Shown piece after piece: positions 7,637 through 15,679 of a DNA stretch of 43,028 nt. Position numbers and translations under genes: made by a program. Each line of letters begins with the position of its first letter. Position 1 is the stretch's first letter. Source of the DNA: a virus; IMG/VR virus record IMGVR_UViG_3300017527_000281, positions 1 through 43,028 of that record. One strand, given 5' to 3'. The notes beneath the pieces were generated by a model. That model was given only the letters and a program-made list of their open reading frames with translations, ran no database searches and was not told where the DNA came from.

Positions 7637-9496
7637 CTAGCGGCGTCCATCATTGATCGCGTCGCCGATCGCTCTATAGTCCGGTTGGCCTGATGTGTCG
7701 GTCATTGTAGGGTCCATCACCACGGGGGCGACAACAACGGTAGATGCCCCGCCGCGTTCGTCGCGCTGCTGTGGTGTCATTGGGACCATCTCGGACCCGC
7801 TGCCCCCGGCCCTGGACTGGCGGATGATGATGTCGATGAACTTTTCAGAGGGCAGTTCCCCAAGCGAGGCGTTCAGATCGCGCACGAGCTGAATGTTTGC
7901 GTCGAGGTCAGATACCACCTCATCGGCGCTCTTGCTAAAATCCTTTGCCCATCCTTCCCAGGTAGCAACGGACAGATCCACGATCTGCGCTTCTTCATTC
8001 GAGATCAGGCCATACTCTTTGGCGATCGCCGTGCGCATCTCGAGCATCTTGTCGGCTGGGATCTGCTTCATCTTGGCCCAGTCCTCAAACTGCTGCATGA
8101 GGAGCATAGCCATCTGTTGACGCTGTAGCTCTTGGGTCTTGGCAATTTCCTCATCAAGACCCGCAATGGCGGCAGCGTGGCGCCTATTTTCCTCTGCGAT
8201 CAGCTTGTCGTTTCCTTCGATCGCAAGGCCCGCCAGCGTGGAATGGTGTACGCCCTCCATAGCCTCGCGCGCCTGGGCGTGTTCCCTGGATTGCTCGGCT
8301 ACATCAGCAAAGTATCGCGCCCACGCCATACCAGCATCAAGGGCAAAAGACTCTAGCGCGATCTTGGCATCATACGCCGCCGATGCCTGGGCCTTCATCG
8401 CCTCAGTATGTTGCCACGCATCATAGGTCGCCTGGTCGGACGCTGTTTGTGCTGACTCGAGAGCTTGGGTATACTGCTCAAACGCTCTACCGCTCTCCTC
8501 TGTCAAGTCAAGCTGGATCTCCTCAACATATGTAGCATCTGCAATGGCATCCGCGTACTGATCCCACAACTCGGAACTATCAGCAAGGCGTGCATTGCGC
8601 ATTGTAGATTCTTCCTGGTTCGTGCGCTGTGCGTCGCTGAGTCCATCTAGTCCCTCTTGCAATGCGTCTAGCCCCAGGAATTGATTTAAAGCAGCGCGCG
8701 TGACCTCCTCTAGAAGGCTGGCGGTCTGGGGCAATTGAACACCCACATCCTCAAAAGCATCGGCGGTTTCTGCCAACTCGATCGCCAGCGTCTCGCCTAC
8801 CGCTGCCTTAGCATCCGCAGCCTCGGCGCTCAATTGCTCTAGCCGGGTAGCCAGATCCGTGGTGCCGTCCCCTAAGCGTGCCACATTCTCGGAACCTTGA
8901 CGCAACATCTCGTTAAGAAATGCCTGCTTTTTCTGTGCGTCATCCATTGCGTCAACGGTAGTATTGTTTGCTTTTGCGTAGCGTTCTTGTGCATCCGTGG
9001 CACTGACCGTCAAGCCGAGGTTGTCAGCGATCATCTTGGATTGGCGACCGGCCGCGACAACGAAATCATCAATTGACTTCGCTGCGTCCTGACCCATCGC
9101 CCGGCCTAGCTTGGTGGCAATGTTTGCCAGTTCAGCGAACTGTTCCGGGGTTTGCGCCACACCTAGAAGCATTGCCTTGTTGGCAGCTTCCATCGCAGTC
9201 ATCCGGTCAATGGTAAAATCGGACGCCGATTGCATTGACTGAACAATCGCCTGCCCGGACTGACCGAACGAGGCCGCAAGGCTGTCTACGCTATTGGACG
9301 CACGTTGCACGCCTGCGCCGAACTTGACTAAGTCTACAGCAGCTTGCGCGCCCTTAAGCGACACATACGCCGCCGCCGCCTTAAGTGCCTTTTTAGTGAG
9401 ACCCTCGAGGCCGCTGGCTGCTTTTTTCGCCGGCTTGCTGGTCTGGTCCTTTGAGCTGATGACTATATTGACGCGGTATTCGCTACTTGTGACCAC
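7637..9496 (-). CDS. Tail tape measure protein
   Basis: 619 residues from a GTG with GAGGG upstream, 6 bases after the frameshifted chaperone gene. The product is almost wholly alpha-helical, Ala/Glu/Gln-rich and coiled-coil prone. It has the typical N-terminal block of tape measure proteins: a basic Ala/Lys stretch (KKAASGLEGLTKKALKAAA), then FTIDRMTAMEAANKAMLLG and DDFVVAAGRQSKMIADNLGL. It sets tail length and may be ejected with DNA. A length of 619 residues predicts a tail of roughly 90 nm by the usual 1.5 angstrom per residue rule. No lytic domain is seen at either end. Confidence 0.9.
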   Translation of the reverse strand: MVTSSEYRVNIVISSKDQTSKPAKKAASGLEGLTKKALKAAAAYVSLKGAQAAVDLVKFGAGVQRASNSVDSLAASFGQSGQAIVQSMQSASDFTIDRMTAMEAANKAMLLGVAQTPEQFAELANIATKLGRAMGQDAAKSIDDFVVAAGRQSKMIADNLGLTVSATDAQERYAKANNTTVDAMDDAQKKQAFLNEMLRQGSENVARLGDGTTDLATRLEQLSAEAADAKAAVGETLAIELAETADAFEDVGVQLPQTASLLEEVTRAALNQFLGLDALQEGLDGLSDAQRTNQEESTMRNARLADSSELWDQYADAIADATYVEEIQLDLTEESGRAFEQYTQALESAQTASDQATYDAWQHTEAMKAQASAAYDAKIALESFALDAGMAWARYFADVAEQSREHAQAREAMEGVHHSTLAGLAIEGNDKLIAEENRRHAAAIAGLDEEIAKTQELQRQQMAMLLMQQFEDWAKMKQIPADKMLEMRTAIAKEYGLISNEEAQIVDLSVATWEGWAKDFSKSADEVVSDLDANIQLVRDLNASLGELPSEKFIDIIIRQSRAGGSGSEMVPMTPQQRDERGGASTVVVAPVVMDPTMTDTSGQPDYRAIGDAINDGRR

Positions 9497-9502
9497 AATC
9501 CC

Positions 9503-10020
9503 TCACTTGCCCCTGCGTGCCTTTGCGTCCGCTGCTAGATACTGCTGTTCTGCCGATTTGATGGCACGGTGAACCATCACAGTGTCATAGTCCTCCCCTG
9601 CTAATTCAGAGGGGCGACAACTGTACATTTCACACAGTCGTAGCGTGAACACATCATCCACGATCCAATCAGGATAGACCCCATTATGGACCCATAGGTG
9701 GCGCACGAGGCGCCCGGTCAGTTTTTTGGGTCTTCCATCTGCCCAGAGAGCAACAAGGTGACGAGCCGCTGCAGCTCGGCGATATACAGGACTGCATTGA
9801 TCTCTGACTTATCCTTGGGGCTTGGCATCTCGTGCCCCTCGTCATCTTCGATCCCCTTCCAGTCTAGGAGATGGTCCTGCACTATCTGAATATCGCCATA
9901 TTCAGGATCGTTGATCCATCGGTCGCGAGTGCCGACGGTGATCAACTTAAACGTGACCTTGGCGCCCTCATTCCCCTGGACGGACTCAGCATCAACCGTA
10001 AACTGGTTCCTACGTGCCAT
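9503..10020 (-). CDS. Tail assembly chaperone GT fusion via -1 frameshift
   Basis: This is the predicted long product: 100 residues encoded in the 0 frame from 10020 joined at AAC (9723-9721) to 72 residues read in the -1 frame, starting with the Leu codon CTG at 9721 and ending at 9503, about 172 residues. The join follows A AAA AAC at 9727-9721, a canonical slippery heptamer, with the 0-frame TGA directly behind it. The -1 frame is open without interruption into MRHLWVHNG-type sequence. Short/long chaperone pairs made this way are conserved between tail tube and tape measure genes in siphoviruses, exactly the position here. Confidence 0.85.
9718..10020 (-). CDS. Tail assembly chaperone G (short form)
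   Basis: 100 residues, read if no frameshift occurs. The protein is acidic and starts MARRNQFTVDAESVQGNEG. A central region GDIQIVQDHLLDWKGIED and a helical C-terminus (SEINAVLYIAELQRLVTLLL) precede the MEDPKN-stop end that overlaps the slippery site. In lambda-like phages the short form (gpG) coats the tape measure protein and the long form (gpGT) recruits the tube protein. The gene follows the major tail protein by 9 bases. Identification rests on position, size and the frameshift signal. Confidence 0.85.
   Translation of the reverse strand: MARRNQFTVDAESVQGNEGAKVTFKLITVGTRDRWINDPEYGDIQIVQDHLLDWKGIEDDEGHEMPSPKDKSEINAVLYIAELQRLVTLLLSGQMEDPKN
9721..9730 (-). promoter_or_regulatory. Programmed -1 frameshift site
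   Basis: On the minus strand the sequence is CCCAAAAAACTGA. The heptamer A AAA AAC (9727-9721) permits simultaneous slippage of both tRNAs, and the 0-frame stop TGA follows immediately at 9720-9718. GC-rich sequence downstream (ACCGGGCGCC) could form a stimulatory structure, but I did not find a clear stem. Confidence 0.85.
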
Positions 10021-10029
10021 TGTGGCCTC

Positions 10030-10485
10030 CTATGCCCATGCAGCTCGGGTCAGAGCTGACGAACGGACAACGAACTGGTACATGATCGTGTCTGCGCTGC
10101 CAGCGTCCCCACCGGGGAACGTCAGGCTGACGATCTCGGTGTCTGTCGTGTGGGTGCTGAACGCGTCGTGGCTCGTAGCACACCCGGCCGGCGAGTATCG
10201 TACCGCCAACGGATCGCCGCAGGGCGCGGTGAACTCTGCGTAGACGCTGTAGAACGGGTCCGCCGTCCCTTCCGCCCACACACCCCGCACCGTGACCTCG
10301 ACCGGCTCACGCTTGCCGACGGTCGTCACTGCCGTGTCCTCACCGAACACGTAGGTCTCGGCAGACATCCGCGTCTGCTCTGGGGGTTCGACCACCCCCA
10401 TGTTGTCGCTCACGTCCACCCACACTGTGCCAGTCATGATCTCGACACACATTGCGCAGGCTGACATTCCATCTGGTAGTGCCAT
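10030..10485 (-). CDS. Major tail tube protein
   Basis: 151 residues, start MALPDG with AAGGAG upstream. The sequence is strand-rich, with a long VEVTVRGVW and a hydrophobic beta hairpin EIVSLTFPGG...TIMYQFVVRS. Position just before the chaperone pair and tape measure gene is the hallmark of the major tail protein, which polymerises into the tail tube. Three Cys residues cluster near residue 10 (SACAMC) and may be structural. The family itself is not recognised by sequence; length and order support the call. Confidence 0.75.
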   Translation of the reverse strand: MALPDGMSACAMCVEIMTGTVWVDVSDNMGVVEPPEQTRMSAETYVFGEDTAVTTVGKREPVEVTVRGVWAEGTADPFYSVYAEFTAPCGDPLAVRYSPAGCATSHDAFSTHTTDTEIVSLTFPGGDAGSADTIMYQFVVRSSALTRAAWA

Positions 10486-10500
10486 GTTGATCTCCTTATG

Positions 10501-10755
10501 CTAACAGTTCTTGCACGGTTCGGCCTTGAGGGTGATGTCGTTCTCTGGTTCACCATCTGCCGTCTCAAAATACCCCTGATCCACAAAATGTTTGATAGAC
10601 GCCGGGGGCAAGTGCGATAGGTCCACAATAGCGCCCGGATCACGCTGTAGGCGATCCGAGGACAGGACCACTGTGCGCAGCACCCTGTAGATCGGCTGCG
10701 CGTTGCTCTTGAGTCCCGGCTTGACCTCGGCTACTTTCTTGCTCTTACTTGTCAT
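10501..10755 (-). CDS. Small protein with winged HFVDQGYFE motif
   Basis: 84 residues. The start overlaps the end of the methyltransferase gene by 11 bases and has GGAGGG 4 bases upstream. The N-terminus is Lys-rich (MTSKSKKVAEV), the middle contains a strand-helix pattern (YRVLRTVVLSSDRLQRDPG) and ASIKHFVDQGYFETAD, and the end is AEPCKNC. Similar short proteins precede the tail tube gene in other phages, sometimes described as tail-terminator or adaptor accessory proteins. Function is not established. The two Cys near the end could bind metal or form a disulphide. Confidence 0.6.
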   Translation of the reverse strand: MTSKSKKVAEVKPGLKSNAQPIYRVLRTVVLSSDRLQRDPGAIVDLSHLPPASIKHFVDQGYFETADGEPENDITLKAEPCKNC

Positions 10756-11311
10756 TGATCCCTCCGCTTTCTGGTCTGACCTTGTAGGCCAGCGCCTTCA
10801 GTCCATACCCGCCACCCCCGATCACAATGTACTCGAATCCCGCGCGCTTTAGGGCTTGGCCCAGCAGCCGCCGGCTGAATCCTGTTTTGTGAGCATAGTA
10901 GTCGTGCCCGCTCTCGCGGATCTCTTTCTGATAGCCCCACAGGACGTCACACACTCGGATCGGCCCGACGGATGACTCGTAGAGCACAGAGTCCAGGGCT
11001 AGATCACGCTGGATGACCGCCTCGATCACTGCCCTCGCATCCGGTACGCGCACATCAACGAACCCGGTATCTGTCAGGACGTGGTAGAATCCGGCCAGAA
11101 CGGCGTCGGCCTCGTGCTCGTAGTAGTGTTCCAGGTTGTGCGAACAGTACACCGCGTCGAATTGCCCCGGCTCGAGGTGCCCTATGTCCCGCGCATCCAT
11201 CAGGAAATTCGGCTTGTACTTGGCGTCAATGTCCAGCGTCCAGCACTCCCAGTCCTCATACTCGGGGGAGATACGCACAGGACCGCCGCCCACGTTCAGC
11301 ACTTTATTCAT
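10745..11311 (-). CDS. Class I SAM-dependent methyltransferase
   Basis: 188 residues from the ATG at 11311, which overlaps the glycosyltransferase stop; a start 24 bases upstream is possible. VLNVGGGPVRI is the SAM-binding motif I, TLDIDAKY ends in the acidic residue that binds the SAM ribose, and FDAVYCSHNLEHYYEHEADAVLAGFYHVL matches motifs IV-V of the Methyltransf_11 group. DVRVPDARAVIEAV resembles methyltransferases that act on small molecules or sugars. It is encoded with a glycosyltransferase, so it may modify a glycan on the virion or host. The substrate is unknown. Confidence 0.75.
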   Translation of the reverse strand: MNKVLNVGGGPVRISPEYEDWECWTLDIDAKYKPNFLMDARDIGHLEPGQFDAVYCSHNLEHYYEHEADAVLAGFYHVLTDTGFVDVRVPDARAVIEAVIQRDLALDSVLYESSVGPIRVCDVLWGYQKEIRESGHDYYAHKTGFSRRLLGQALKRAGFEYIVIGGGGYGLKALAYKVRPESGGINDK

Positions 11312-12053
11312 CAGTCCACTCTCGCATCTGTCCATCCTCGCGGGCCCGCGTGCGCTTGAGTTCGTCCAGGAACCTGTGACCGCTCATAAAGTCGAACGCG
11401 CCAATGATCCGGTCTGTGGATGCGTGCCCGACTAGGACAGACATATCAACGAACGTCTTGACGCCCATCTCTGCGGCCTTCTCACAAAAGTATTGGTCCT
11501 CCCCGCCAGGCATATAGCCCTTGAACCAGGGTTCTTCCATCTCCTCAAGCACGTCCCTCCGGATGAGCAGACAGTGGCATCCCGTGAACCCCACCTCGAG
11601 TAAGCTGTCCTCTGTCGGCTCTGCCAACATCTGCGGCGCGTTGATCTCAAAGTTCAAGTGCTGCCCGATAAACCTGTACACCTCTGCTGCCTGGACGCGG
11701 TAGGCGCCCTCTGCGTTCTGGCCCTTGAGCGCCATTGGGTAGCACATATCGGGCATCCGCATCATCTCAAGTGCGGACACGATGGGTAGATCCCGTCCGA
11801 GCAGGCGGTCCAGTGTCCCCGGTAGCCACGCGGCATCCTGGTCGAGACACCACATCCAGTCCGCGTCCGTGTCTAGGAACTGCCTCACTAGCAGGTTGCG
11901 CGCCACGTCGATCGGCAATGACCGCTTCGGGCGGATGTGAATCACGCCCACGTCTGCGTGTTCTGTAAAGTGGTGGATCTGCCACTGGAGCATACTGTCG
12001 TAAAAGTGCCACGATGGCGGCCCGCAAGTTGGTGTGCATACGGCTACTTTCAT
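11304..12053 (-). CDS. GT-A type glycosyltransferase
   Basis: 249 residues. The start KVAVCTPTCG is the first strand of a GT2-like fold. DADWMWCLDQDAAWLP supplies a DxD-like metal/nucleotide-sugar motif near residue 70. VGFTGCHCLLIRRDVLEEM and GGEDQYFCEKAAEMG are the acceptor-site and catalytic-base blocks (ED motif) of family 2 enzymes. The ATG overlaps the upstream small gene as ATGA and the 3' end overlaps the methyltransferase, so the three are co-translated. The protein is cytoplasmic, with no membrane segment. It probably transfers sugar to a phage or host glycan; the acceptor cannot be told from sequence. Confidence 0.75.
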   Translation of the reverse strand: MKVAVCTPTCGPPSWHFYDSMLQWQIHHFTEHADVGVIHIRPKRSLPIDVARNLLVRQFLDTDADWMWCLDQDAAWLPGTLDRLLGRDLPIVSALEMMRMPDMCYPMALKGQNAEGAYRVQAAEVYRFIGQHLNFEINAPQMLAEPTEDSLLEVGFTGCHCLLIRRDVLEEMEEPWFKGYMPGGEDQYFCEKAAEMGVKTFVDMSVLVGHASTDRIIGAFDFMSGHRFLDELKRTRAREDGQMREWTDE

Positions 12054-12229
12054 TGGGCGGCCTCGATGCGATCGGCTTCATCCCGCACAAGCTGCGCAAA
12101 CCATTGTGCGGCCTGGTCTGAAACCCTAACGAACTCACTTCCGGACACTCCATATCGACCATTATGCTCGAGGGCTTCCGCAAACTCCCTCATCCATTCA
12201 GGGTTGTCTGTCTTTCCTATACATTTCAT
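12050..12229 (-). CDS. Small helical protein, 59 aa
   Basis: An ATG at 12229 with GAGGAG 7 bases upstream opens a 59-residue frame that ends by ATGA overlap with the glycosyltransferase start. The product is acidic and helical: MKCIGKTDNPEWMREFAEAL at the start and VRDEADRIEAAQ at the end. Coupling and ribosome site make it a credible gene. No family is recognised. It lies at the head of a three-gene insertion in the tail module and may be a partner of the glycosyltransferase. Confidence 0.65.
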   Translation of the reverse strand: MKCIGKTDNPEWMREFAEALEHNGRYGVSGSEFVRVSDQAAQWFAQLVRDEADRIEAAQ

Positions 12230-12248
12230 TCTGTAACTCCTCTCGGGT

Positions 12249-12668
12249 TTACCCTCTGCCTGTTACCTCGGTTAAGACTGCCCAATATTCCACGCCGGAC
12301 ACCTCTTGAATGGTCCCCATGCGCTGCGTCCATTGAATGTGCGCTTTCCCCAACGTTCCGCAAGACAGCGCCCGCAGCGCCGTGTTCATCGCGTCCATAA
12401 AGTCCACGGACTTGTCAAAGTTGACCGGCTGTAGGTTCTGCGCGGCGGCCTGCACCAGGATGACGTGTGTCGCTATGAGTTCAGGCCAGCCGCCCTGGTT
12501 CTGGAATACCCAACCACGATCCCCTATTCGTGGGGCCATGACGAACGTACACGGAATGTCGGGATCATTCGTCTGCGTCGGCGGTCCTTGCGTGTATTGT
12601 CTCAGGATGCCCGTGATCGTGATCGCCTCTAGCGCGTCCACGAACTCCCGAACTGTGGTGGTTGCCAT
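12249..12668 (-). CDS. Tail completion/minor tail protein
   Basis: 139 residues, starting MATTTVREFVDALEAI. The gene overlaps the connector gene by 1 base (TAATG-like junction). Features such as ITGILRQYTQGPPT, FVMAPRIGDRGWVFQNQGGWPELIATHVILVQAA and DFMDAMNTALRAL match the general pattern of head-tail joining or tail-terminator proteins of about 140 residues. In siphoviruses this slot, after the connector and before the tube protein, is usually the tail-terminator. The identity is by position and general pattern only. Confidence 0.55.
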   Translation of the reverse strand: MATTTVREFVDALEAITITGILRQYTQGPPTQTNDPDIPCTFVMAPRIGDRGWVFQNQGGWPELIATHVILVQAAAQNLQPVNFDKSVDFMDAMNTALRALSCGTLGKAHIQWTQRMGTIQEVSGVEYWAVLTEVTGRG

Positions 12669-13246
12669 TAGATGTACCTCTTGTACCGTTCAAGAATCCG
12701 CGTCACCGTTGCGGGGATGCCCTGTGGCACAACCAGCGCGCCACTCTCAAGGACCGCCGTAGTGTCAAACATTTGAGCATCCTTTTGTCGATAAAAGTAT
12801 GCCGCAAGTGCCGTACACGCTCGCACGATATCCGCCGGAGGCGTGTTGCTGTATCCCCACGTCCCGAGCACGCTGACCCACTTATCCGTGTCCCACTCCC
12901 AATAGTCGCTGATGTCCTGATATAGCTGTATCTGGTGATAGGGCGGACTGCCATTCCTGGGCAAGAGCCAGTATTTCGTGGACGCGATCACGGTGCTTGA
13001 GCTGTCCCCATTGGTCAGCGTGGTCACAGTGAGCAGGTCGGTACCCATATCCAAGATCCGACTGTCGTGATCGTCCCGCGCCCACCGGCCAAAGTAGCGC
13101 GTCTCGGTGTTGGCCTCAAAGCGCCGGTTGGTCTGGGATTCGATGTAGCTCTGCGCATCCTCTACGGCCTCTTGTAGCAGGTCATCATCCGTGGTTAGGC
13201 CGATGCCCAGGTACGCCCGTAGATCCTCAACTCCGATATAGGCCAT
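12668..13246 (-). CDS. Head-tail connector protein, gp6-like
   Basis: 192 residues. The N-terminal segment MAYIGVEDLRAYLGIGLTTDDDLLQEAVEDAQSYI followed by QTNRR is the signature of the gp6/gp15-like head-tail adaptors, all-helical proteins that form a ring below the portal. The middle has beta hairpins unique to such adaptors (YFGRWARDDHDS, LTVTTLTNGD). A helical tail (DIVRACTALAAYFYRQKDAQ) follows. Order and motif agree. The gene follows a row of virion beta proteins rather than the capsid gene directly, which is less common. Confidence 0.8.
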   Translation of the reverse strand: MAYIGVEDLRAYLGIGLTTDDDLLQEAVEDAQSYIESQTNRRFEANTETRYFGRWARDDHDSRILDMGTDLLTVTTLTNGDSSSTVIASTKYWLLPRNGSPPYHQIQLYQDISDYWEWDTDKWVSVLGTWGYSNTPPADIVRACTALAAYFYRQKDAQMFDTTAVLESGALVVPQGIPATVTRILERYKRYI

Positions 13247-13247
13247 C

Positions 13248-13712
13248 TCAGTACCTCTCGTGCCAGCCGTTCAGGGCCAGGGTAAACGTTGCCCCGGCGT
13301 CGTTGGTTCTTACCCTCGCCGTGACCGCGCCGGCTGTAGTGTCCTTAACGATGATCGGTGGGTTAAGGCCCGTCACGGATGGCGACGCTCCCTCTCTCGC
13401 GGCCCCGGTGTCTACTCTGAATTTTGGCGTGAGTGCCGTGAACGTCCCCGATCCGTCTGCGTTGGCCGTGTAGCCCAACTCACACCATACCCAGTCCGAG
13501 GCGGTGGACAGGTAGAGGTAGAAGCAGGTTAGGACCGCCTGCTCTCCTGTCGGGATGGCGTACAGAAGGCCCGCATCGGTCAGCACAGTGTCAGCCGCGT
13601 TTGTGCCTGCCTTGTCGTTGACCTTGAGGCATAGCCCGCGCCCCTCGCGTGATGCTGCCAGGTAGTCGCTGCCATCGTGGTGGTCTCGCTTGCCGTTCAG
13701 TGTTTGTGCCAT
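13248..13712 (-). CDS. Beta-rich virion protein
   Basis: 154 residues. It begins MAQTLNGKRDHHDGSDYL, sharing the MxQTLxG opening with the next gene (MVQTLDG), which suggests an old duplication or a common assembly tag. The rest is strand-rich with alternating hydrophobics (VLTCFYLYLSTASDWVWCELGY) and ends FTLALNGWHERY, in the manner of a jelly roll. No catalytic motif is visible. Because it lies between the capsid gene and the connector, a head decoration or fibre role is inferred. Confidence 0.6.
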   Translation of the reverse strand: MAQTLNGKRDHHDGSDYLAASREGRGLCLKVNDKAGTNAADTVLTDAGLLYAIPTGEQAVLTCFYLYLSTASDWVWCELGYTANADGSGTFTALTPKFRVDTGAAREGASPSVTGLNPPIIVKDTTAGAVTARVRTNDAGATFTLALNGWHERY

Positions 13713-13713
13713 C

Positions 13714-14190
13714 TCATACCGCCTTCACAGATCCATCTAGAGACAAGGGCATCCACAGAGCGTGGAAGTCACAATCGCCCGCTGTCAGGTCTGCTGCCCC
13801 AACGGTCAAGATCACATCCGCACCGTTGGCAATCACAAAGTAGGCGCCCATCGCCGTAACCACGTTGCCGGGATTCGCCTCTGGCCCTGCGTCCTGCCAC
13901 GTCTCGTATGCGTCCAGGTCGGTAGCGGTCGTCTGTGCAATCAGCGCCGCCGTATTGCCTGCAATGCCTAGCTCGATCGTGGCCGCGCCGCCGCTGTCCA
14001 TCAGCACCTGGCATAGGCCGAACACATGGATCAGCACGTCCCCGGTCACGGTGTAGATGGTAAACGCGCCTTGCGCCCCAGCGTCATCGGTGAAATTGTA
14101 GTTCCCGATCGCGTGCCGGTACTGGCCCACGTCTACGGCGTAGGTTGCCGCATAGTTTGAGACGTTGACTCCATCTAGTGTCTGGACCAT
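13714..14190 (-). CDS. Beta-rich virion protein, paralogue-like
   Basis: 158 residues. It starts MVQTLDGVNVSNYAATYAVDVG and has Gly/Ala/Thr-rich strands such as AFTIYTVTGDVLIHVFGLCQVLMD and GAYFVIANGADVILTVGAADL. The product lacks charged patches and membrane segments and looks like a single beta-sandwich. It shares its opening residues and size with the preceding gene. Probable virion surface or decoration protein by location; no family is recognised. Confidence 0.6.
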   Translation of the reverse strand: MVQTLDGVNVSNYAATYAVDVGQYRHAIGNYNFTDDAGAQGAFTIYTVTGDVLIHVFGLCQVLMDSGGAATIELGIAGNTAALIAQTTATDLDAYETWQDAGPEANPGNVVTAMGAYFVIANGADVILTVGAADLTAGDCDFHALWMPLSLDGSVKAV

Positions 14191-14192
14191 CT

Positions 14193-14534
14193 CTATACCG
14201 CCTTATACGTGACCACGAGGCCATAGTTCACCACATCTGTATTGTCGTACTGGACCACGATCGCATCCTCACCCGTCAGGATGATCTCCTCGTCTGGCTG
14301 CCACAGGATGTCAGAGGTGCTTGTCGTGCCTGGGTCCAGGGTGTACAGGAGCAGGTCATAGATCGCCCCGTTGTGGTTGTCCCAGGTGATTGTGAAATCC
14401 TCTGCGCTGGTCGGCGCTGCCACAAAGTTGCACGTCACCGTCATCAGGCGGTAGGAATCACTGGCAGGCACGACGGCCCGATGGTTCATCAGACCGGTGC
14501 CGGTGAATGGAAATGTTGGAAGATTCGCGCTCAT
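14193..14534 (-). CDS. Small beta-rich virion protein
   Basis: 113 residues from the ATG at 14534, which has AAGGGGG 5 bases upstream and lies 17 bases after the propeller gene stop. A longer in-frame start would intrude into the upstream gene and lacks this site. The protein begins MSANLPTFPFTGTGLMNHRAV and is mostly strands (RLMTVTCNFVAAPTSAEDFTITW). It ends with a hydrophobic beta hairpin ending VVTYKAV. Placement suggests a virion decoration protein; function is unknown. Confidence 0.6.
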   Translation of the reverse strand: MSANLPTFPFTGTGLMNHRAVVPASDSYRLMTVTCNFVAAPTSAEDFTITWDNHNGAIYDLLLYTLDPGTTSTSDILWQPDEEIILTGEDAIVVQYDNTDVVNYGLVVTYKAV

Positions 14535-14551
14535 TTTGCCCCCTTGAGCTG

Positions 14552-15175
14552 TTACGTGATTGCTATTTGATAGATTCGGTTCGCTGTATAGTCGCAATGC
14601 CAAAGTGTACGCCCGTCAGAGCAACAACTGAACGGGTCATTGGCCGGCGCGGCGAACGACTGCAGTACTGCTCCTGTAAGCGGGTCCAGTTGGTATATCC
14701 GCGCCGCTCCCGGATCGCAGTGCCAGATGTGCCCACCTGCCCAGCATAGATCCCCCGGTGCGCCTGCGGGCGTCAGCCATCCCGGTGTCATCGTCGCTCC
14801 TGTCACCGGGTCCACTTGGTAAATCCGTGTAAAGTTCAGATCGTTGATCCACAGTGCGCGCCCATCCCAGGCGATGCCGTAGGGCCACTGCAGGCCCACG
14901 GGCAGCGCCCTGATCATTGTTCCCGTCACCGGATTCCACTGGTACAGGCTTCCTGTTTTCCAGTTCGTTGTCCATAGCGTGCGCCCGTCCCAGGTCAGCG
15001 CATAGAACGGGATCGTTGTTGTGAACGCATATTTCACCGTCCCCGTCACCGGGTCGATCTGGTAGAGCATCGACGTGAAGCTGTCGATCACCCACAGCGC
15101 CGATCCATCCCAGGCAATGCCTATCGGGTCCGCCGCCGGACTGGCAAAGTCCCTGATCACCGTTCCGAGTGCCAT
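14552..15175 (-). CDS. Beta-propeller virion protein
   Basis: 207 residues containing about five repeats of 40 residues with the pattern GIAWDGxALWxxD followed by YQIDPVTG. These are the four-strand blades of a beta-propeller, similar to NHL/YVTN, SMP-30 or glutamine-cyclotransferase-like repeats. The repeats start at about residues 18, 59, 100, 142 and 182. The repeat number suits a five- or six-bladed propeller. It is encoded amid virion genes with a translational overlap to the next gene, so display on the capsid or tail is inferred. Propellers often bind glycans or proteins; no catalytic residues are recognised. Confidence 0.7.
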   Translation of the reverse strand: MALGTVIRDFASPAADPIGIAWDGSALWVIDSFTSMLYQIDPVTGTVKYAFTTTIPFYALTWDGRTLWTTNWKTGSLYQWNPVTGTMIRALPVGLQWPYGIAWDGRALWINDLNFTRIYQVDPVTGATMTPGWLTPAGAPGDLCWAGGHIWHCDPGAARIYQLDPLTGAVLQSFAAPANDPFSCCSDGRTLWHCDYTANRIYQIAIT

Positions 15176-15633
15176 CAGGCGTGCGCTGTCCCATACGAGC
15201 CACGAAATGCCCTAAGCCAGACGCGCACATCAAATGTGGCGTTCGCTGCCGTACCCGTTCCGATGGCCCTAAACCGTACCCAGTCATGGCCACCGCAGGG
15301 CAGCAAGTAGGTCTTGTGTATCCCCGCTGCCGTGTCGGTGTCCTCCCAGTACAGCGATGCCCATAGTCCCTCCTCAAAGTCCCACCAAACCAGACCATCG
15401 TGTGAGAATTGAGCCAGGATGCGCACGTTTGTCGGCGCTCCTGTGCTGTCGATGTAGATCAGTACCCACGCCCCGGACGCTGACTGAATGTCCTGTTCTG
15501 CTGTCGTGATTTGTGTGCGGTCTGCATTCAGCTCACCATCGATCACTAGCTCCCACCCGTCAGCAGTGGAAACCACCTCGACCGAGCGCCCTACCTCATT
15601 TAGATCCGCCAGATGGTCATTTGGGCGTGCCAT
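15175..15633 (-). CDS. Beta-sandwich virion protein
   Basis: 152 residues. The start overlaps with the propeller gene by one base. It begins MARPNDHLADLNEVGRSVEV and has alternating strands: GAWVLIYIDSTG, VRILAQFSHDGLVWWDFEEG, FDVRVWLRAFRGS. This resembles single beta-sandwich decoration proteins. A GC-rich hairpin lies just upstream (15647-15672). No signal peptide or catalytic motif is evident. Function is inferred from location. Confidence 0.6.
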   Translation of the reverse strand: MARPNDHLADLNEVGRSVEVVSTADGWELVIDGELNADRTQITTAEQDIQSASGAWVLIYIDSTGAPTNVRILAQFSHDGLVWWDFEEGLWASLYWEDTDTAAGIHKTYLLPCGGHDWVRFRAIGTGTAANATFDVRVWLRAFRGSYGTAHA

Positions 15634-15646
15634 TCATTCTCCGATT

Positions 15647-15672
15647 GGGGCGGGCAGTTGCCCACCCGCCCC
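15647..15672 (-). other. GC-rich intergenic hairpin
   Basis: An 8-bp perfect stem GGGGCGGG/CCCGCCCC with a 10-base loop lies between two virion genes, just upstream of the ribosome site of the next gene (ending at 15633). No U-tract follows, so it is more likely an mRNA stability or processing element than a terminator. Confidence 0.55.
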
Positions 15673-15679
15673 GTGGTTG

